This document shows positions 28,005-36,016 of a DNA stretch of 64,000 bases, in pieces (within the stretch, counting starts at the first letter, position 1; each line of letters opens with the position of its first letter). The DNA comes from an uncultured Chloroflexota bacterium (GTDB taxonomy: Bacteria > Chloroflexota > Chloroflexia > Chloroflexales > Chloroflexaceae). The notes under the pieces are model-generated. The model saw nothing but the letters and a program-made list of their open reading frames with translations. It was not told where the DNA came from and ran no database searches. The stretch lies in the NCBI GenBank assembly GCA_937120965.1, contig CAKZKA010000142.1:1-64000 (forward strand). The letters run 5' to 3'. The translations under genes were made by a program, and so were the position numbers.

Positions 28005-28274
28005 TCACGCGCCCGCGGCTTGCGCCGCATTGAACTTCTTCATCAGGCGTGACTTGCGACGCGCGGCGTTGTTCTTGTGGATGATGCCCTTCACCGCGGC
28101 CTTATCAAGGGTGCTAATAGCCTCGCGCACCAGGGTCTCGTCGGGTGTACCATTGTAGATCGATAATTCGGCCTTCTTAATCATCGTTTTGACGCGCGAG
28201 CGGTACATCAGATTGCGCTGGCGCTTGCGCTCGTTGCTGCGAATGCGCTTCTTCGCCGATTTCGTGTTTGCCAA
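28005..28274 (-). CDS. rpsT: 30S ribosomal protein S20
   Basis: The 89-residue protein starts [21 protein letters not shown] and ends [13 protein letters not shown], a full-length S20. It binds 16S rRNA in the body of the small subunit. The initiation codon is TTG (28274-28272) behind a GGAGGAAGG site. The E. coli rpsT gene also starts with UUG, where it is linked to autoregulation, so the rare start may matter here. The gene is monocistronic between repeat-bearing gaps. Confidence 0.96.
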   Translation of the reverse strand: MANTKSAKKRIRSNERKRQRNLMYRSRVKTMIKKAELSIYNGTPDETLVREAISTLDKAAVKGIIHKNNAARRKSRLMKKFNAAQAAGA

Positions 28275-28369
28275 GGGGACCTTCCTCCGGTATCATCAAA
28301 CGCTGTTAACCATGTGGATCGCGAAACATAGGGGCAAACAGGTTGCCACTAGCTGCCGCGCCCGGGGGT

Positions 28370-28470
28370 GGCCCGACCTCCCGGCGCAGCCTGGAGAGGG
28401 GGAAACCGGGTTGCCCTGGTGGCACGCGCCCCCGGTAGCAGTTAGGCGGAGGGGCAGCCCGGTTTCCTTA
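28370..28470. repeat. Palindromic repeats between rpsT and murJ
   Basis: Two degraded copies of the GGGGAAACCGGGTTTCCCC palindrome lie at about 28400-28418 and 28445-28462 in the divergent gap 28275-28604. The remainder shows no gene; a possible -10-like TATAGC lies about 20 bp before the murJ start. Confidence 0.6.
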
Positions 28471-28604
28471 CGCCCCTGATCGAGGCGAGGGGTTGCACGA
28501 GCGGCGCGCTCTCGGGAGAACCCCTGTTGTATCCCTGACCTGCACGGCAACGCCGCGTTGGCCTGAATCGCCTAACGCTCAAGTATAGCAGAAGGGCGCC
28601 TTAC

Positions 28605-30242
28605 GTGCAACTCTCGTCGCGGTTACGACGCGTCTCAACGGGCGCCGTGCGCAACAGTCTGATCGTGATGGGCGGCTTCGTCCTCAGCCGGATCACGGGC
28701 CTGGCGCGCGACATCGTGGCGACCTACTTCTTCGGCACCAGCGCCGCGGCAGCGGCCTACCGCGCTGCGTTTTCGATTGTCGATTTGCTCTACCTGATCA
28801 TCATCGGCGGCGCCCTGGGCAGCAGCTTTATTCCCGTGTTCATCGAGGTCTGGGAACGGGACGGGCAGACGCGGGCCTGGCGTCTGGCCAGTGCCGTAGT
28901 AACCTGGTCACTGCTGGCGCTGGCCGTGGCGAGCGCTGCGGTCTTCGTCGCCGCGCCGCGGGTGGTAACGCTCCTCTACGGCGGGCGTGGCTTTGATACG
29001 GCGACCCTCGACCTGACCGTGGCCCTGGCTCGTCTGTTCCTGCTCTCTCCCCTCTTGCTCGGCCTGGGCGGGCTGGCGATGGCCGCGCTCAACGCCCGCG
29101 AACATTTTGCCATGCCGGCGCTGGCCCAGTCGGTCTACAATCTGGGCATCATAGCGGGCGCGGCGCTGGGGGGACTGCTGGGCTTGGGCATCTGGGGCAT
29201 GGCCTGGGGCGTGGTAACGGGGGCGCTGCTGTACCTGCTGGTGCAACTGCCGCCCCTGTGGGGCATGGGCATGCGCCTGCGGTTAACCCTGGGACGGGGT
29301 ATGGAGGAGATCGGGCGCATTGCCCGGCAGATGGCCCCGCGGGTGATTGGTCAGGCCGCTGCCTACCTGAGCATCGTGGTCACGCTGGCTCTGGCTGCCC
29401 GTCTTCCCTCCGGCGACGCCAAGGTGGCCGGCCTGGGCTACGCCTACCAGTTGATGCTGCTGCCCTACGGCATCTTCTCGCTCAGCCTGAGCCAGGTGGC
29501 CTTTCCGCGCCTGGCGCGCCTGGTGGCCGAGGGCCGCTACGCCGATCTGGCCGCCGATGTGCGTCGGACCCTTGCCACCATTCTCTGGTTGACCCTGCCG
29601 GCCACTGCCGGGTTGCTGGCGCTTGGCTTTCCCGTGGCGCGGGCGCTCTTCGAACGTGGCGCCTTTGATGCCCGCTCGCTGGAGTACACCGTTCAAGCGC
29701 TGGCAGGTTACGCCCTGGCCCTGCCCGCCTTCGCCGCCTCGGAGATCCTCATCCGGGCCTTTTTTGCCATGCAGCGCACGTGGACACCGGTACTGGTAGG
29801 GGTCTTCCAGGTGGCTTTGAACCTGAGCCTTGGCGCCGGCCTGCTCCGCGCCGGTGGAGATGTTGGCGCCCTGGCCCTGGCCTTCAGTATTGCCAACACC
29901 CTTGAGGCGCTGCTCCTCTTCGCGCTGTCAGGCGCAGCGCTCCCCGGAATCTGGCGCGAGCGGCGCCTGTGGCGGACACTCGGCGCATCGCTGGTTGGCG
30001 CGCTTGTCCTGGGAGCGGTCCTCAGTGGCCTGAGCGTAGCCTCGCGCGATCTGGTTCCGGCCCTGAACATCGGGCACCCCTACCAGTGGACGCGTGACCT
30101 GCCGGCGCTGGCGCTCTGGCTGGCGGGGGTGGGGTCAGCGGGCGGGTTGCTGTACCTGCTGGTCACCCTGGCGCTGGGCGCAACGCCGGCCCGCGCCCTT
30201 GCGGCGCGGCTGCGAGGGAAACCCGGCTTCCGTTCACCTTAG
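28605..30242 (+). CDS. murJ: Lipid II flippase MurJ (MviN family)
   Basis: The 545-residue polytopic protein has about 14 predicted helices. NSLIVMGGFVLSRITGLARDIVATYFFG and FLLSPLLLGLGGLAMAALNAREHFAMPALAQSVYN type stretches match MurJ, as do the helices ending in FERGAFDARS. It flips lipid-linked peptidoglycan precursor across the membrane. The start is GTG 28605. Its stop overlaps that of the convergent glycosyltransferase gene by a few bases. It is not adjacent to other peptidoglycan genes. Confidence 0.92.
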   Translation: MQLSSRLRRVSTGAVRNSLIVMGGFVLSRITGLARDIVATYFFGTSAAAAAYRAAFSIVDLLYLIIIGGALGSSFIPVFIEVWERDGQTRAWRLASAVVTWSLLALAVASAAVFVAAPRVVTLLYGGRGFDTATLDLTVALARLFLLSPLLLGLGGLAMAALNAREHFAMPALAQSVYNLGIIAGAALGGLLGLGIWGMAWGVVTGALLYLLVQLPPLWGMGMRLRLTLGRGMEEIGRIARQMAPRVIGQAAAYLSIVVTLALAARLPSGDAKVAGLGYAYQLMLLPYGIFSLSLSQVAFPRLARLVAEGRYADLAADVRRTLATILWLTLPATAGLLALGFPVARALFERGAFDARSLEYTVQALAGYALALPAFAASEILIRAFFAMQRTWTPVLVGVFQVALNLSLGAGLLRAGGDVGALALAFSIANTLEALLLFALSGAALPGIWRERRLWRTLGASLVGALVLGAVLSGLSVASRDLVPALNIGHPYQWTRDLPALALWLAGVGSAGGLLYLLVTLALGATPARALAARLRGKPGFRSP

Positions 30243-31279
30243 CTTCCCAGCAACCGCTCATAGAGCGCCCTGAAGCCATTGCCGAGCTGGTCATAGCCGA
30301 AGCTGGCGACTACCTTTGCGCGTCCGTGTTCGCCGAAGCGACGGCGCAGCGCCGGGTCCTCGCCGAGGAGGCGCACCTTCTCGGCGTACCCGGCTACATC
30401 GTCGCGGGCCACGAGGAAGCCATTCAGCCCATCATCCACCACTTCGGGCAGAGCCGAGGCATTGGTGGTGACCACGGGGCGGCCGCAGGCCAGGGCCTCG
30501 GCGGGAGCGATACCGAAACCCTCTAGACGCGAGGGGAAGAGCAGAATATCGCAGCTCTGATAGGCCGCCACCAGACCGGCGCGGTCGGGCGAGCCGATGG
30601 GGATCATGCGCGGGTGGGGCGGCCCCCGATGGCGCCCCTGAAAGCCGCCGGTATAGTAGAGCACATAGTCCGACGGCAGCAGATCCATAATCGCCGGCAG
30701 CAGCTCAAAGCCTTTGCGCCGGGTGCGGTTGCCCACGAAGAGCAGCCTGACCCGCGCTGCCGAGGGCGGCACGCCGTCATCGCGGCGCACCAGGCCCGGC
30801 GTGGGCACGAACACGTCAGTGTCAATGCCGTCGAAAATGATGATGCTGTCGGCGCGGCCGTAGGTGCGCTCGACCTGCTGCTGGGTGAAGCGACTCACGC
30901 ATACCACGGCGTCGGCGTAGGCGATCGAGAGGCCGTCGTAGCGCGCCTCGACCAGATGGTAGAACAGGCGCTGGGCAAAGGAACTGTAGGGTTGCAGATC
31001 GGGATCGGTGGTCAGGTGATGCACCGTGGTGACCACCGGCAACCCCGTTACCCCGAAGCTGAAGGCCACGCGGGAGCGCCCCTGGACGAGGTCGAAGCCC
31101 CGCCACCAACCCTCCGGCATGGACCGGGGGATGAGCATGGGCAGGAAATTGTAGATCTCGGGCAGGCGCAACAACTCGGGGCGCAGCCCGGCGGCTCGCA
31201 CGGCGCGCGTGATGTTCTGAATGCCGAAGTCAACTCCACCCCGGCCTACCGGCGAGATGTACAGGGGACGGATCGTCAT
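30239..31279 (-). CDS. GT4-family glycosyltransferase
   Basis: The 346-residue GT-B enzyme starts MTIRPLYISPVGRGGVDFGI. The C-terminal domain carries RLLFVGNRTRRKGFELL and the E-x7-E nucleotide-sugar site in FPSRLEGFGIAPAEALACGRPVV, followed by ASALPEVVDDG. It transfers a sugar from an NDP or UDP donor; the acceptor is unknown. ATG 31279 was chosen because the upstream 73 codons translate a GGGAGGGC/GGGGAAACC repeat. Its 3' end overlaps murJ convergently. Confidence 0.9.
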   Translation of the reverse strand: MTIRPLYISPVGRGGVDFGIQNITRAVRAAGLRPELLRLPEIYNFLPMLIPRSMPEGWWRGFDLVQGRSRVAFSFGVTGLPVVTTVHHLTTDPDLQPYSSFAQRLFYHLVEARYDGLSIAYADAVVCVSRFTQQQVERTYGRADSIIIFDGIDTDVFVPTPGLVRRDDGVPPSAARVRLLFVGNRTRRKGFELLPAIMDLLPSDYVLYYTGGFQGRHRGPPHPRMIPIGSPDRAGLVAAYQSCDILLFPSRLEGFGIAPAEALACGRPVVTTNASALPEVVDDGLNGFLVARDDVAGYAEKVRLLGEDPALRRRFGEHGRAKVVASFGYDQLGNGFRALYERLLGS

Positions 31280-31334
31280 AGTGCCAGTGACACGTGATAC
31301 GTGACGCGTCAGATGAAAACAGGTGTATATTTGG

Positions 31335-31400
31335 GAGGGCTGCGCCCTCCCAAACCCTCCCACCAGGGAGGGGCGTGGGGAAACCCGGTTTCCCCGTATT
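31335..31400. repeat. GGGAGGGCTGCGCCCTCCC plus GGGGAAACCC palindrome pair
   Basis: The palindrome GGGAGGGCTGCGCCCTCCC, its AAACCCTCCC extension and a GGGGAAACCCGGTTTCCCC palindrome lie side by side in the gap between two same-strand genes. They may end transcription from the acetyltransferase operon. Confidence 0.7.
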
Positions 31401-31406
31401 TTCACC

Positions 31407-32594
31407 TCAGAAAAAATCCGAACTGAACGGCGCCAGCCCGGCAAACGCGCGTTCGGCCAGGTCGAGGGCCTCACGCCCGGAGGCTTCGAGCACGCCAAAG
31501 GCAGCGGCGGTGCGCGGGCGCAGGTACCGGCTGTAGATCTGGGCCAGGGTTGTCACCTCGCAGCGCAGATCGGCGGGCGCATCGGGGGGTAGGCGCGTCA
31601 CCTCGCAGCGACCAGCGACGAACTCGAGGGCAAAGACGGTGTGATTTTCGGCGATCCAGGTGTCGGTAACGGCCAGGGTCAATCGCCCGCTGACCCCGGG
31701 CGGGAAAGGGTAGGCCTCCAGAGCAGCCGGCACGTCGAGCAGGCGCAGCATAAAGTCCGGCTCGACCGAGCACTCCAGCGGGTCGGGGAAGAGCAGGTTC
31801 ACCGGCGCGTCGGCGGGGGCGCGGAAACGCACACGCTGCACCTGGTTCTGGTGACCGGCGATGAAGTGGAAGAGCTGGGCGCGCGCCGTGGGATCGAGGG
31901 CGACGAGTTCGCGAAACTCCATACGGCGCTGGTCGCCGTCGCCGGGCAGATGGTAGATCAGGTAGGCGCGGCCCTGGCCCTGGGCATCGCGCCAGATATA
32001 GGCGTTGTGGGGCCGTTTGTGCGACGTGTGGAGCACCCGGTCGCGCCACCAGGCGGTATCGCGCACGATGGGGCCGAAGCGCCCCCGCAGCGCGCCACGG
32101 TAGATCCGGTCGAACTCCGCAATGTGCTCATCGCCGCCCGGCTGCCAGGCGCCGGGCGCAGCGGGGAAGCTGGCGAAGCGCTCCGGGGGACCGCTGTACA
32201 TGCGGCGCTCAAAGAAGATCGCCCAGCCGTAGCGGCGATAGAACGAGGGTTTGAAGGGGTACAGAATGGCCAGCGGCACACCCTGAGCGCGCAGTTCATC
32301 GGCCAGGTGGCGGAGCAGCAAGGCCACGTGGCCGCGCCGTCGCAGCGCGGGGGCGCTGGCCACCGCCCCGATGCCGGCGGCAGGGATCTCGCCCGCACCG
32401 GCCTGTATCCGCAGCGGAATGACCTCCAGTTGCGCAGCCAGCGTATCGCCACTGAACAGGCCGCGCAGGCGCGCCAGGCGATTCGTATGCACCTCACTGG
32501 AGACGTAGCCGGCGTAGTTGGCAGGGAAGGCATACTGCTCCAGAGCCGCGAACTGCTCGAGATCCTGCTCGGTGAGCGGTCGGTACGTCAGCAC
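31407..32594 (-). CDS. Eis-like GNAT N-acetyltransferase
   Basis: The 395-residue protein has an N-terminal GNAT domain with the acetyl-CoA loop around VASAPALRRRGHVALLLRHL, then a second GNAT-like region and a C-terminal SCP2-like lobe, the Eis architecture. It probably acetylates amines such as aminoglycosides or protein lysines; the substrate is unknown. The GTG start at 32594 has GGAGG six bases upstream. It overlaps the methyltransferase stop by 7 bp, implying translational coupling. It is the last of a three-gene operon. Confidence 0.85.
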   Translation of the reverse strand: MLTYRPLTEQDLEQFAALEQYAFPANYAGYVSSEVHTNRLARLRGLFSGDTLAAQLEVIPLRIQAGAGEIPAAGIGAVASAPALRRRGHVALLLRHLADELRAQGVPLAILYPFKPSFYRRYGWAIFFERRMYSGPPERFASFPAAPGAWQPGGDEHIAEFDRIYRGALRGRFGPIVRDTAWWRDRVLHTSHKRPHNAYIWRDAQGQGRAYLIYHLPGDGDQRRMEFRELVALDPTARAQLFHFIAGHQNQVQRVRFRAPADAPVNLLFPDPLECSVEPDFMLRLLDVPAALEAYPFPPGVSGRLTLAVTDTWIAENHTVFALEFVAGRCEVTRLPPDAPADLRCEVTTLAQIYSRYLRPRTAAAFGVLEASGREALDLAERAFAGLAPFSSDFF

Positions 32595-33712
32595 GGCTTG
32601 CCTCCAGGTTTCTCCACCAGAATAAAATAGCTACCACAGCGCATCCAGCCAAACAACCAGAGGTCCAGTTCCATCACCAGCGTTACAGCCAGCAGCGCCA
32701 GATGGAGCGGACCACCGGGGCGGAGGCGGCGGCGGATGCGTTGCCGGGCGCGGATCTCGCGGACAACGCCGGAGGCAGGCGCTCCGCTGGTCGCCGCAGG
32801 AGCCTGCCCCGCCTCGTTGGCGGCCAGCGCAGCCGGAGCAGGTGGCTCGCTCCGAGGCGCCTGCGCGCGGCCCAGGATGGCCTCGCCGAGCTTCATCAGC
32901 ACGTGCTCGACGAAGGTCGTGAACAAACTGTTCCAGAACACAACTTTCACCGGGCGCAGGCCAGCGCGCTCAAAGGCCGCCAGCACATCTTCCCAGGTTT
33001 CGAGGGCTTTTACGTGGTCGGATTTGCGGCGGGCTTCGCGGGAGAAATCGTACCACCCGGCGCGCACGAACACTCGCCCCAGGCGCCGGCTGAGGTCAAT
33101 CACCGGCTGGATGGGCGACCGCTCACGGGTGTTGGAAAAGGCCAGCATACGCCCGCCGGGGCGCAACACCCGGGCGCTCTCGGCCAGATACTGGTCAATT
33201 ACATCGAGGGGAAAGTGCTCGAGAATGTCAATCGCGAACAGCTTATCGAAGGTGTTGTCGGCGAAGGGCAGGCTCCGCGAGTCGGCGCGGGCAAGGGCCA
33301 CCTGGTCGCGGGCCTGATCGGCGAAGAGGGTGGCCGGATCGCTGCCGATCATCAAGCGCACCCGACCCGCGTTCCAGACGGCGTGTTTGGCCGTACCGCA
33401 GCCATTGTCGAGGGCCACATCGGTAGGCCGGAAGCGCAGGAGCCGCCGCAGCGCCCGGTCGCGCACACCGGCGGCGAGCAGCGGCGGGGCCAGTTCGCGG
33501 TAGTCCAGTTCTTCGGCCAGCTCCGCTTCATCGGTAACATATTTGGAGATGTAGCCGTAGGCCACGTTCCGGGGCATCAGGTCAATATAGCCCTCGCGGA
33601 ACGCGTAGACGGCTCCGCAGCGCCCGCAATGGACGCCGTCCGCCTGAACGTAGAGGTCACGGGAGCGGCAGGTGGGGCACTGCAGCAGGGGAAACAGCGC
33701 GCGGGGGATCAT
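32588..33712 (-). CDS. SAM-dependent methyltransferase with N-terminal zinc ribbon
   Basis: The 374-residue protein starts with a Trm112-like ribbon, CPTCRSRDL...CGRCGAVY (four Cys), then a class I methyltransferase (VALDNGCGTAKHAV, FDKLFAIDILEHFP, RVLRPGGRMLAFSNT). Proline/alanine-rich residues (about 300-325) precede a C-terminal hydrophobic helix (LHLALLAVTLVMELDLWLFGW), which suggests membrane attachment. The acceptor is unknown. Its ATG at 33712 overlaps the preceding stop as ATGA, and its end overlaps the acetyltransferase start. Confidence 0.82.
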   Translation of the reverse strand: MIPRALFPLLQCPTCRSRDLYVQADGVHCGRCGAVYAFREGYIDLMPRNVAYGYISKYVTDEAELAEELDYRELAPPLLAAGVRDRALRRLLRFRPTDVALDNGCGTAKHAVWNAGRVRLMIGSDPATLFADQARDQVALARADSRSLPFADNTFDKLFAIDILEHFPLDVIDQYLAESARVLRPGGRMLAFSNTRERSPIQPVIDLSRRLGRVFVRAGWYDFSREARRKSDHVKALETWEDVLAAFERAGLRPVKVVFWNSLFTTFVEHVLMKLGEAILGRAQAPRSEPPAPAALAANEAGQAPAATSGAPASGVVREIRARQRIRRRLRPGGPLHLALLAVTLVMELDLWLFGWMRCGSYFILVEKPGGKPC

Positions 33713-34155
33713 ACGAGGAACTTTCGTTCCACATCACGGGCCAGGAGGAGATCGAAGAGCAACAGAAACACGCCCTGGACGGCGATGCCCACGCCCATCC
33801 CCCGGCGGTCGGGCCGGTTGGCGAAGCGCAGCGCCGTAAACAACCCGGCGCCGATGTACAGCACATCCAGCCCTGCGTTGAACAACAGGATGCCCCGGAA
33901 GCGTTCGGCCTCGTGGGTCGCGGCGGACTCGTCGAGGTGGTGCTCGGCCAGGGCTTCGGCCTTCAGCAGCGCCCTGCGGCGCCCGGCCATGGCCAGGAGC
34001 ACGTCAATCACTCCCCAGGTCGCCGCCTGCAACCCGAAGTGGCGGGTGAAGCCGCCAAACGGCAACATCAGCGCGCCCAGAAGGCTGCTGACGATCCCCC
34101 AGAAGAGCAGCGGCTGCAATGCGCGCCGCTGGTACACGAAGAAGTTGTGGTGCAT
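33709..34155 (-). CDS. Small four-helix membrane protein (DUF6992-like)
   Basis: The 148-residue protein has four hydrophobic helices (around 12-35, 38-58, 85-105 and 118-138) and begins MHHNFFVYQRRALQPLLFWG. It resembles the uncharacterised DUF6992-type membrane proteins, a tentative match. ATG 34155 follows GAGAGG; the longer frame adds an Arg/Ala-rich extension. It heads the operon with the methyltransferase and the Eis-like enzyme. The function is unknown. Confidence 0.65.
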   Translation of the reverse strand: MHHNFFVYQRRALQPLLFWGIVSSLLGALMLPFGGFTRHFGLQAATWGVIDVLLAMAGRRRALLKAEALAEHHLDESAATHEAERFRGILLFNAGLDVLYIGAGLFTALRFANRPDRRGMGVGIAVQGVFLLLFDLLLARDVERKFLV

Positions 34156-34317
34156 GATCCTCTCGTTGCGGGCCTGATAGCGCAGATGAACATTGGCGCG
34201 CAGATCGGGTGCGGCGCGTCTGGACAGCGCCGATGGCGCGCCGGACAACGAGTCGGTCGCCTGGAGCAGCGCCCTACTGCCAGCGCGTTTCTATCTTACC
34301 CGATCTCGCGGTGGCGT

Positions 34318-34570
34318 CAACGTACCCTTTGCGGGTGCCTGTTCGGGGCAAGGCGTCACCCCGAGTGCGCGGGCGTCCCGCCTGCAATGGCCTGGATGCG
34401 GGCAAGCTGCCCGCGCACCCAGGAGCGGTGTGAGCACGTACCTTTGCGGGTGCCTGTTTGCCACAGCCGTCTATGCGGCTGCGCCGCACAACGCTAGCAT
34501 GAACATACCTATTCCTGGGAGGGCTGCGCTCTCCCAAACCCTCCCCTCGGGGAGGGGCGTGGACGGAAGC
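34318..34570. repeat. Composite repeat cluster (GCGGGC block, GCGGCTGCGCCGC hairpin, GGGAGGGC palindrome)
   Basis: Three repeat families follow each other: a block with GCGGGCAAGCTGCCCGCGC, related to 23370-23440 and 57255-57370; the hairpin GCGGCTGCGCCGC; and GGGAGGGCTGCGCTCTCCC. No coding evidence exists. Bases 34723-34876 contain nothing recognised. Confidence 0.7.
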
Positions 34571-34618
34571 CCGCGCACCCGGCGTGGACAAAACGGCATT
34601 TGCTAGCAGTATCATGTT

Positions 34619-34722
34619 ATACCAATTACCGTTGATGATGCCGCATTGCTTGAAGTGGTTTCAGGGGTTGTGCTGCCCAGCGTGGCAATCTACAATCCAA
34701 AATCCAAAATCTAAAATGGTAT
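34619..34722. repeat. TA-flanked MITE-like repeat (copy b)
   Basis: The element runs ATACCAATTACCGTTGATGA to TGGTAT, 104 bp, in inverted orientation relative to copies at 19434 and 35362. It lies about 150 bp upstream of the thiamin-locus promoter. Confidence 0.88.
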
Positions 34723-34876
34723 TACCTCGGGCAGTGGAGTGCAGGGCGGCCAGGCCGCTCCACGCAGGTTTGTCGGTTGGCTCTGGCGGCGAAGTCACCA
34801 GAACCAATCAGCACCATCAAGGTTTGGGGCTCGCCCCAACGACGTTGCATCAGCCCCGGATAATCACCGATCCCCC

Positions 34877-34905
34877 TTGCGCAACGGTGGCGTATCTTTT
34901 ATACT
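34877..34905 (+). promoter_or_regulatory. Promoter of the thiamin salvage operon
   Basis: TTGCGC (34877-34882) and TATACT (34900-34905) are 17 bp apart. Transcription would start near 34912, about 70 nt before the TPP riboswitch. Confidence 0.6.
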
Positions 34906-34981
34906 CTATTGCAACCAAAACAAAACGAGGGTACCGTAACGGTCCCTGCGCATATATCCAGCGTCGCGCCTGACGCGCGGC

Positions 34982-35080
34982 GCCGCTAGGGGAGCCGGGA
35001 AGAGCCTGGCTGAGAGTGCGGCCCGACCGATGCCGCTGACCCTTTGAACCTGACCTGGGTTATACCAGCGTAGGAAAGCG
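34982..35080 (+). ncRNA. TPP (thiamin pyrophosphate) riboswitch
   Basis: The conserved THI-box elements are all present in order: GGGGAGCC, GGCTGAGAG (CTGAGA at 35010-35015), ACCCTTTGAACCTGA (35039-35053) and TATACCAGCGTAGGAAAG at the 3' end. This RNA binds thiamin pyrophosphate and shuts down downstream thiamin genes. It precedes thiW, ecfA, ecfT and tenA. thiW starts about 410 bp downstream, beyond two inserted repeats. Confidence 0.95.
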
Positions 35081-35092
35081 TCCAGAGGATGG

Positions 35093-35134
35093 CTGCCGCT
35101 GCGTACCCCGGACCAGCGGCAGTTCTGCTTCTGG
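35093..35134 (+). terminator. Possible expression-platform hairpin of the TPP riboswitch
   Basis: CTGCCGCTG (35093-35101) and CAGCGGCAG (35114-35122) form a perfect 9-bp stem, followed by TTCTGCTTCT. It may be the riboswitch terminator, although the T tract is weak. A strong AGGAGGTG ribosome site follows at about 35162-35170, with ATG 35175. GGTGC/GCACC arms flank that ATG. A frame from this ATG dies after 35 codons inside the repeat at 35231. Confidence 0.45.
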
Positions 35135-35230
35135 CGCCTCCTCGAGGCATTCACACGTGCATAGGAGGTGCCATATGGCTTTGCACCGGTTGTTTCCTCC
35201 CCTCGCCCCCCCTTCCCGTACACCTTTAAG

Positions 35231-35361
35231 CTGGTTGGTCCTCACCCCCGGCCCCCTTCGACAGGCTCAGGCTTCGCCCTGAGGCTCAGCCCGAAGGGGC
35301 GGGCCGCTCCAGCTTCGCTGGGAGACCAGAGCCGTGCGCGAGGGCGTTCCAATGCGGTATA
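35231..35361. repeat. Truncated GGGGCGGACAGAAC element (copy C)
   Basis: The sequence matches the interior of the 27646-27890 element (CTGGTTGG..., CTTCGACAGGCTCAGG, GGCGTTCCAATGCGGTATA) but lacks the left terminal repeat. At 35361 it is interrupted by the MITE-like repeat at 35362-35465. A few bases of its expected continuation (AAGCCA) reappear after that repeat. Confidence 0.82.
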
Positions 35362-35465
35362 ATACCATTTTTGATTTTAGATTTTGGATTGTGGATTGCT
35401 ACGCTGGGCAGCACAACGCCTGAAATCGCTTCAGGCAATGCGGCATCATCAACGGTAATTGGTAT
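35362..35465. repeat. TA-flanked MITE-like repeat nested in copy C (copy c)
   Basis: ATACCATTTTTGATTTTAG to AATTGGTAT, 104 bp, is inserted at GCGGTATA of the other element. The intact element at 27646-27890 has GCGGTATAAGCCA at this point. Here GCGGTATA and ATAAGCCA flank the repeat. That comparison defines an empty and a filled site with a TA-containing junction. Confidence 0.85.
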
Positions 35466-35491
35466 AAGCCATCTAGAATGGTAGGTGCACA

Positions 35492-36016
35492 ATGACTACT
35501 GTGACCTCGAATCTGCGCATGCAGACGCGCCAACTGGCCTACAGCGCGATCCTCACCGCCCTGGCCGTGGCCCTATCGCCAATCAGCATTCCAGTGGGGA
35601 TCGCTAAAATCTTCCCCATTCAGCACATGGTCAATGTTCTGGCCGCAGGGCTGGTCGGGCCGTGGTGGGGACTGGCGATCGCGATAACCACTTCGATTAT
35701 CCGCAACGTGCTGGGGCTGGGCACACCGCTGGCCTTTCCAGGCAGCATCTTCGGCGTGTTGCTGGCTGGCCTGGTCTACCGCTACACGCGCAATATCGCC
35801 CTGACGGCCCTTGGCGAGGTGATCGGCACCGGCGTTATCGGCGCGCTGGTGGGTGGGCTGGTGGTGGCGCCCTACATCATGAACCGCCCTATCGGTGTGA
35901 CGGCGCTGATCCTCCCCTTCGCGCTCTCGGCGCTGACCGGCGCGGCCCTGGGCGCCATCGGGTTGCTGCTGCTGCGACGCGCCGGGTACCTTGATCGCTC
36001 CGGGAAGGGCCAATGA
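35492..36016 (+). CDS. thiW: ECF transporter S component, ThiW (thiazole precursor)
   Basis: The 174-residue membrane protein has about five to six helices. It contains ALSPISIPVGIAKIFPIQHMVNVLAAG and LVGPWWGLAIAITTSIIRNVLGLGTPLAFPGSIFG, which are ThiW-family hallmarks. ThiW captures hydroxyethylthiazole-type precursors for an energy-coupling factor transporter. ATG 35492 has GGTAGGTG upstream. Its stop overlaps the ecfA start (ATGA). The TPP riboswitch upstream and tenA downstream support the thiamin assignment. Confidence 0.92.
   Translation: MTTVTSNLRMQTRQLAYSAILTALAVALSPISIPVGIAKIFPIQHMVNVLAAGLVGPWWGLAIAITTSIIRNVLGLGTPLAFPGSIFGVLLAGLVYRYTRNIALTALGEVIGTGVIGALVGGLVVAPYIMNRPIGVTALILPFALSALTGAALGAIGLLLLRRAGYLDRSGKGQ

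Noticed and set aside
31280-31498. N-terminal extension of the GT4 gene at 30239-31279
   Set aside because: The extension reads through GGGAGGGC and GGGGAAACC palindromes; the family start is at 31279.
35175-35282. Short frame after the TPP riboswitch with a strong ribosome site
   Set aside because: It ends inside the repeat after about 35 codons and has no recognisable product; it is noted as a possible relic but not called as a gene.
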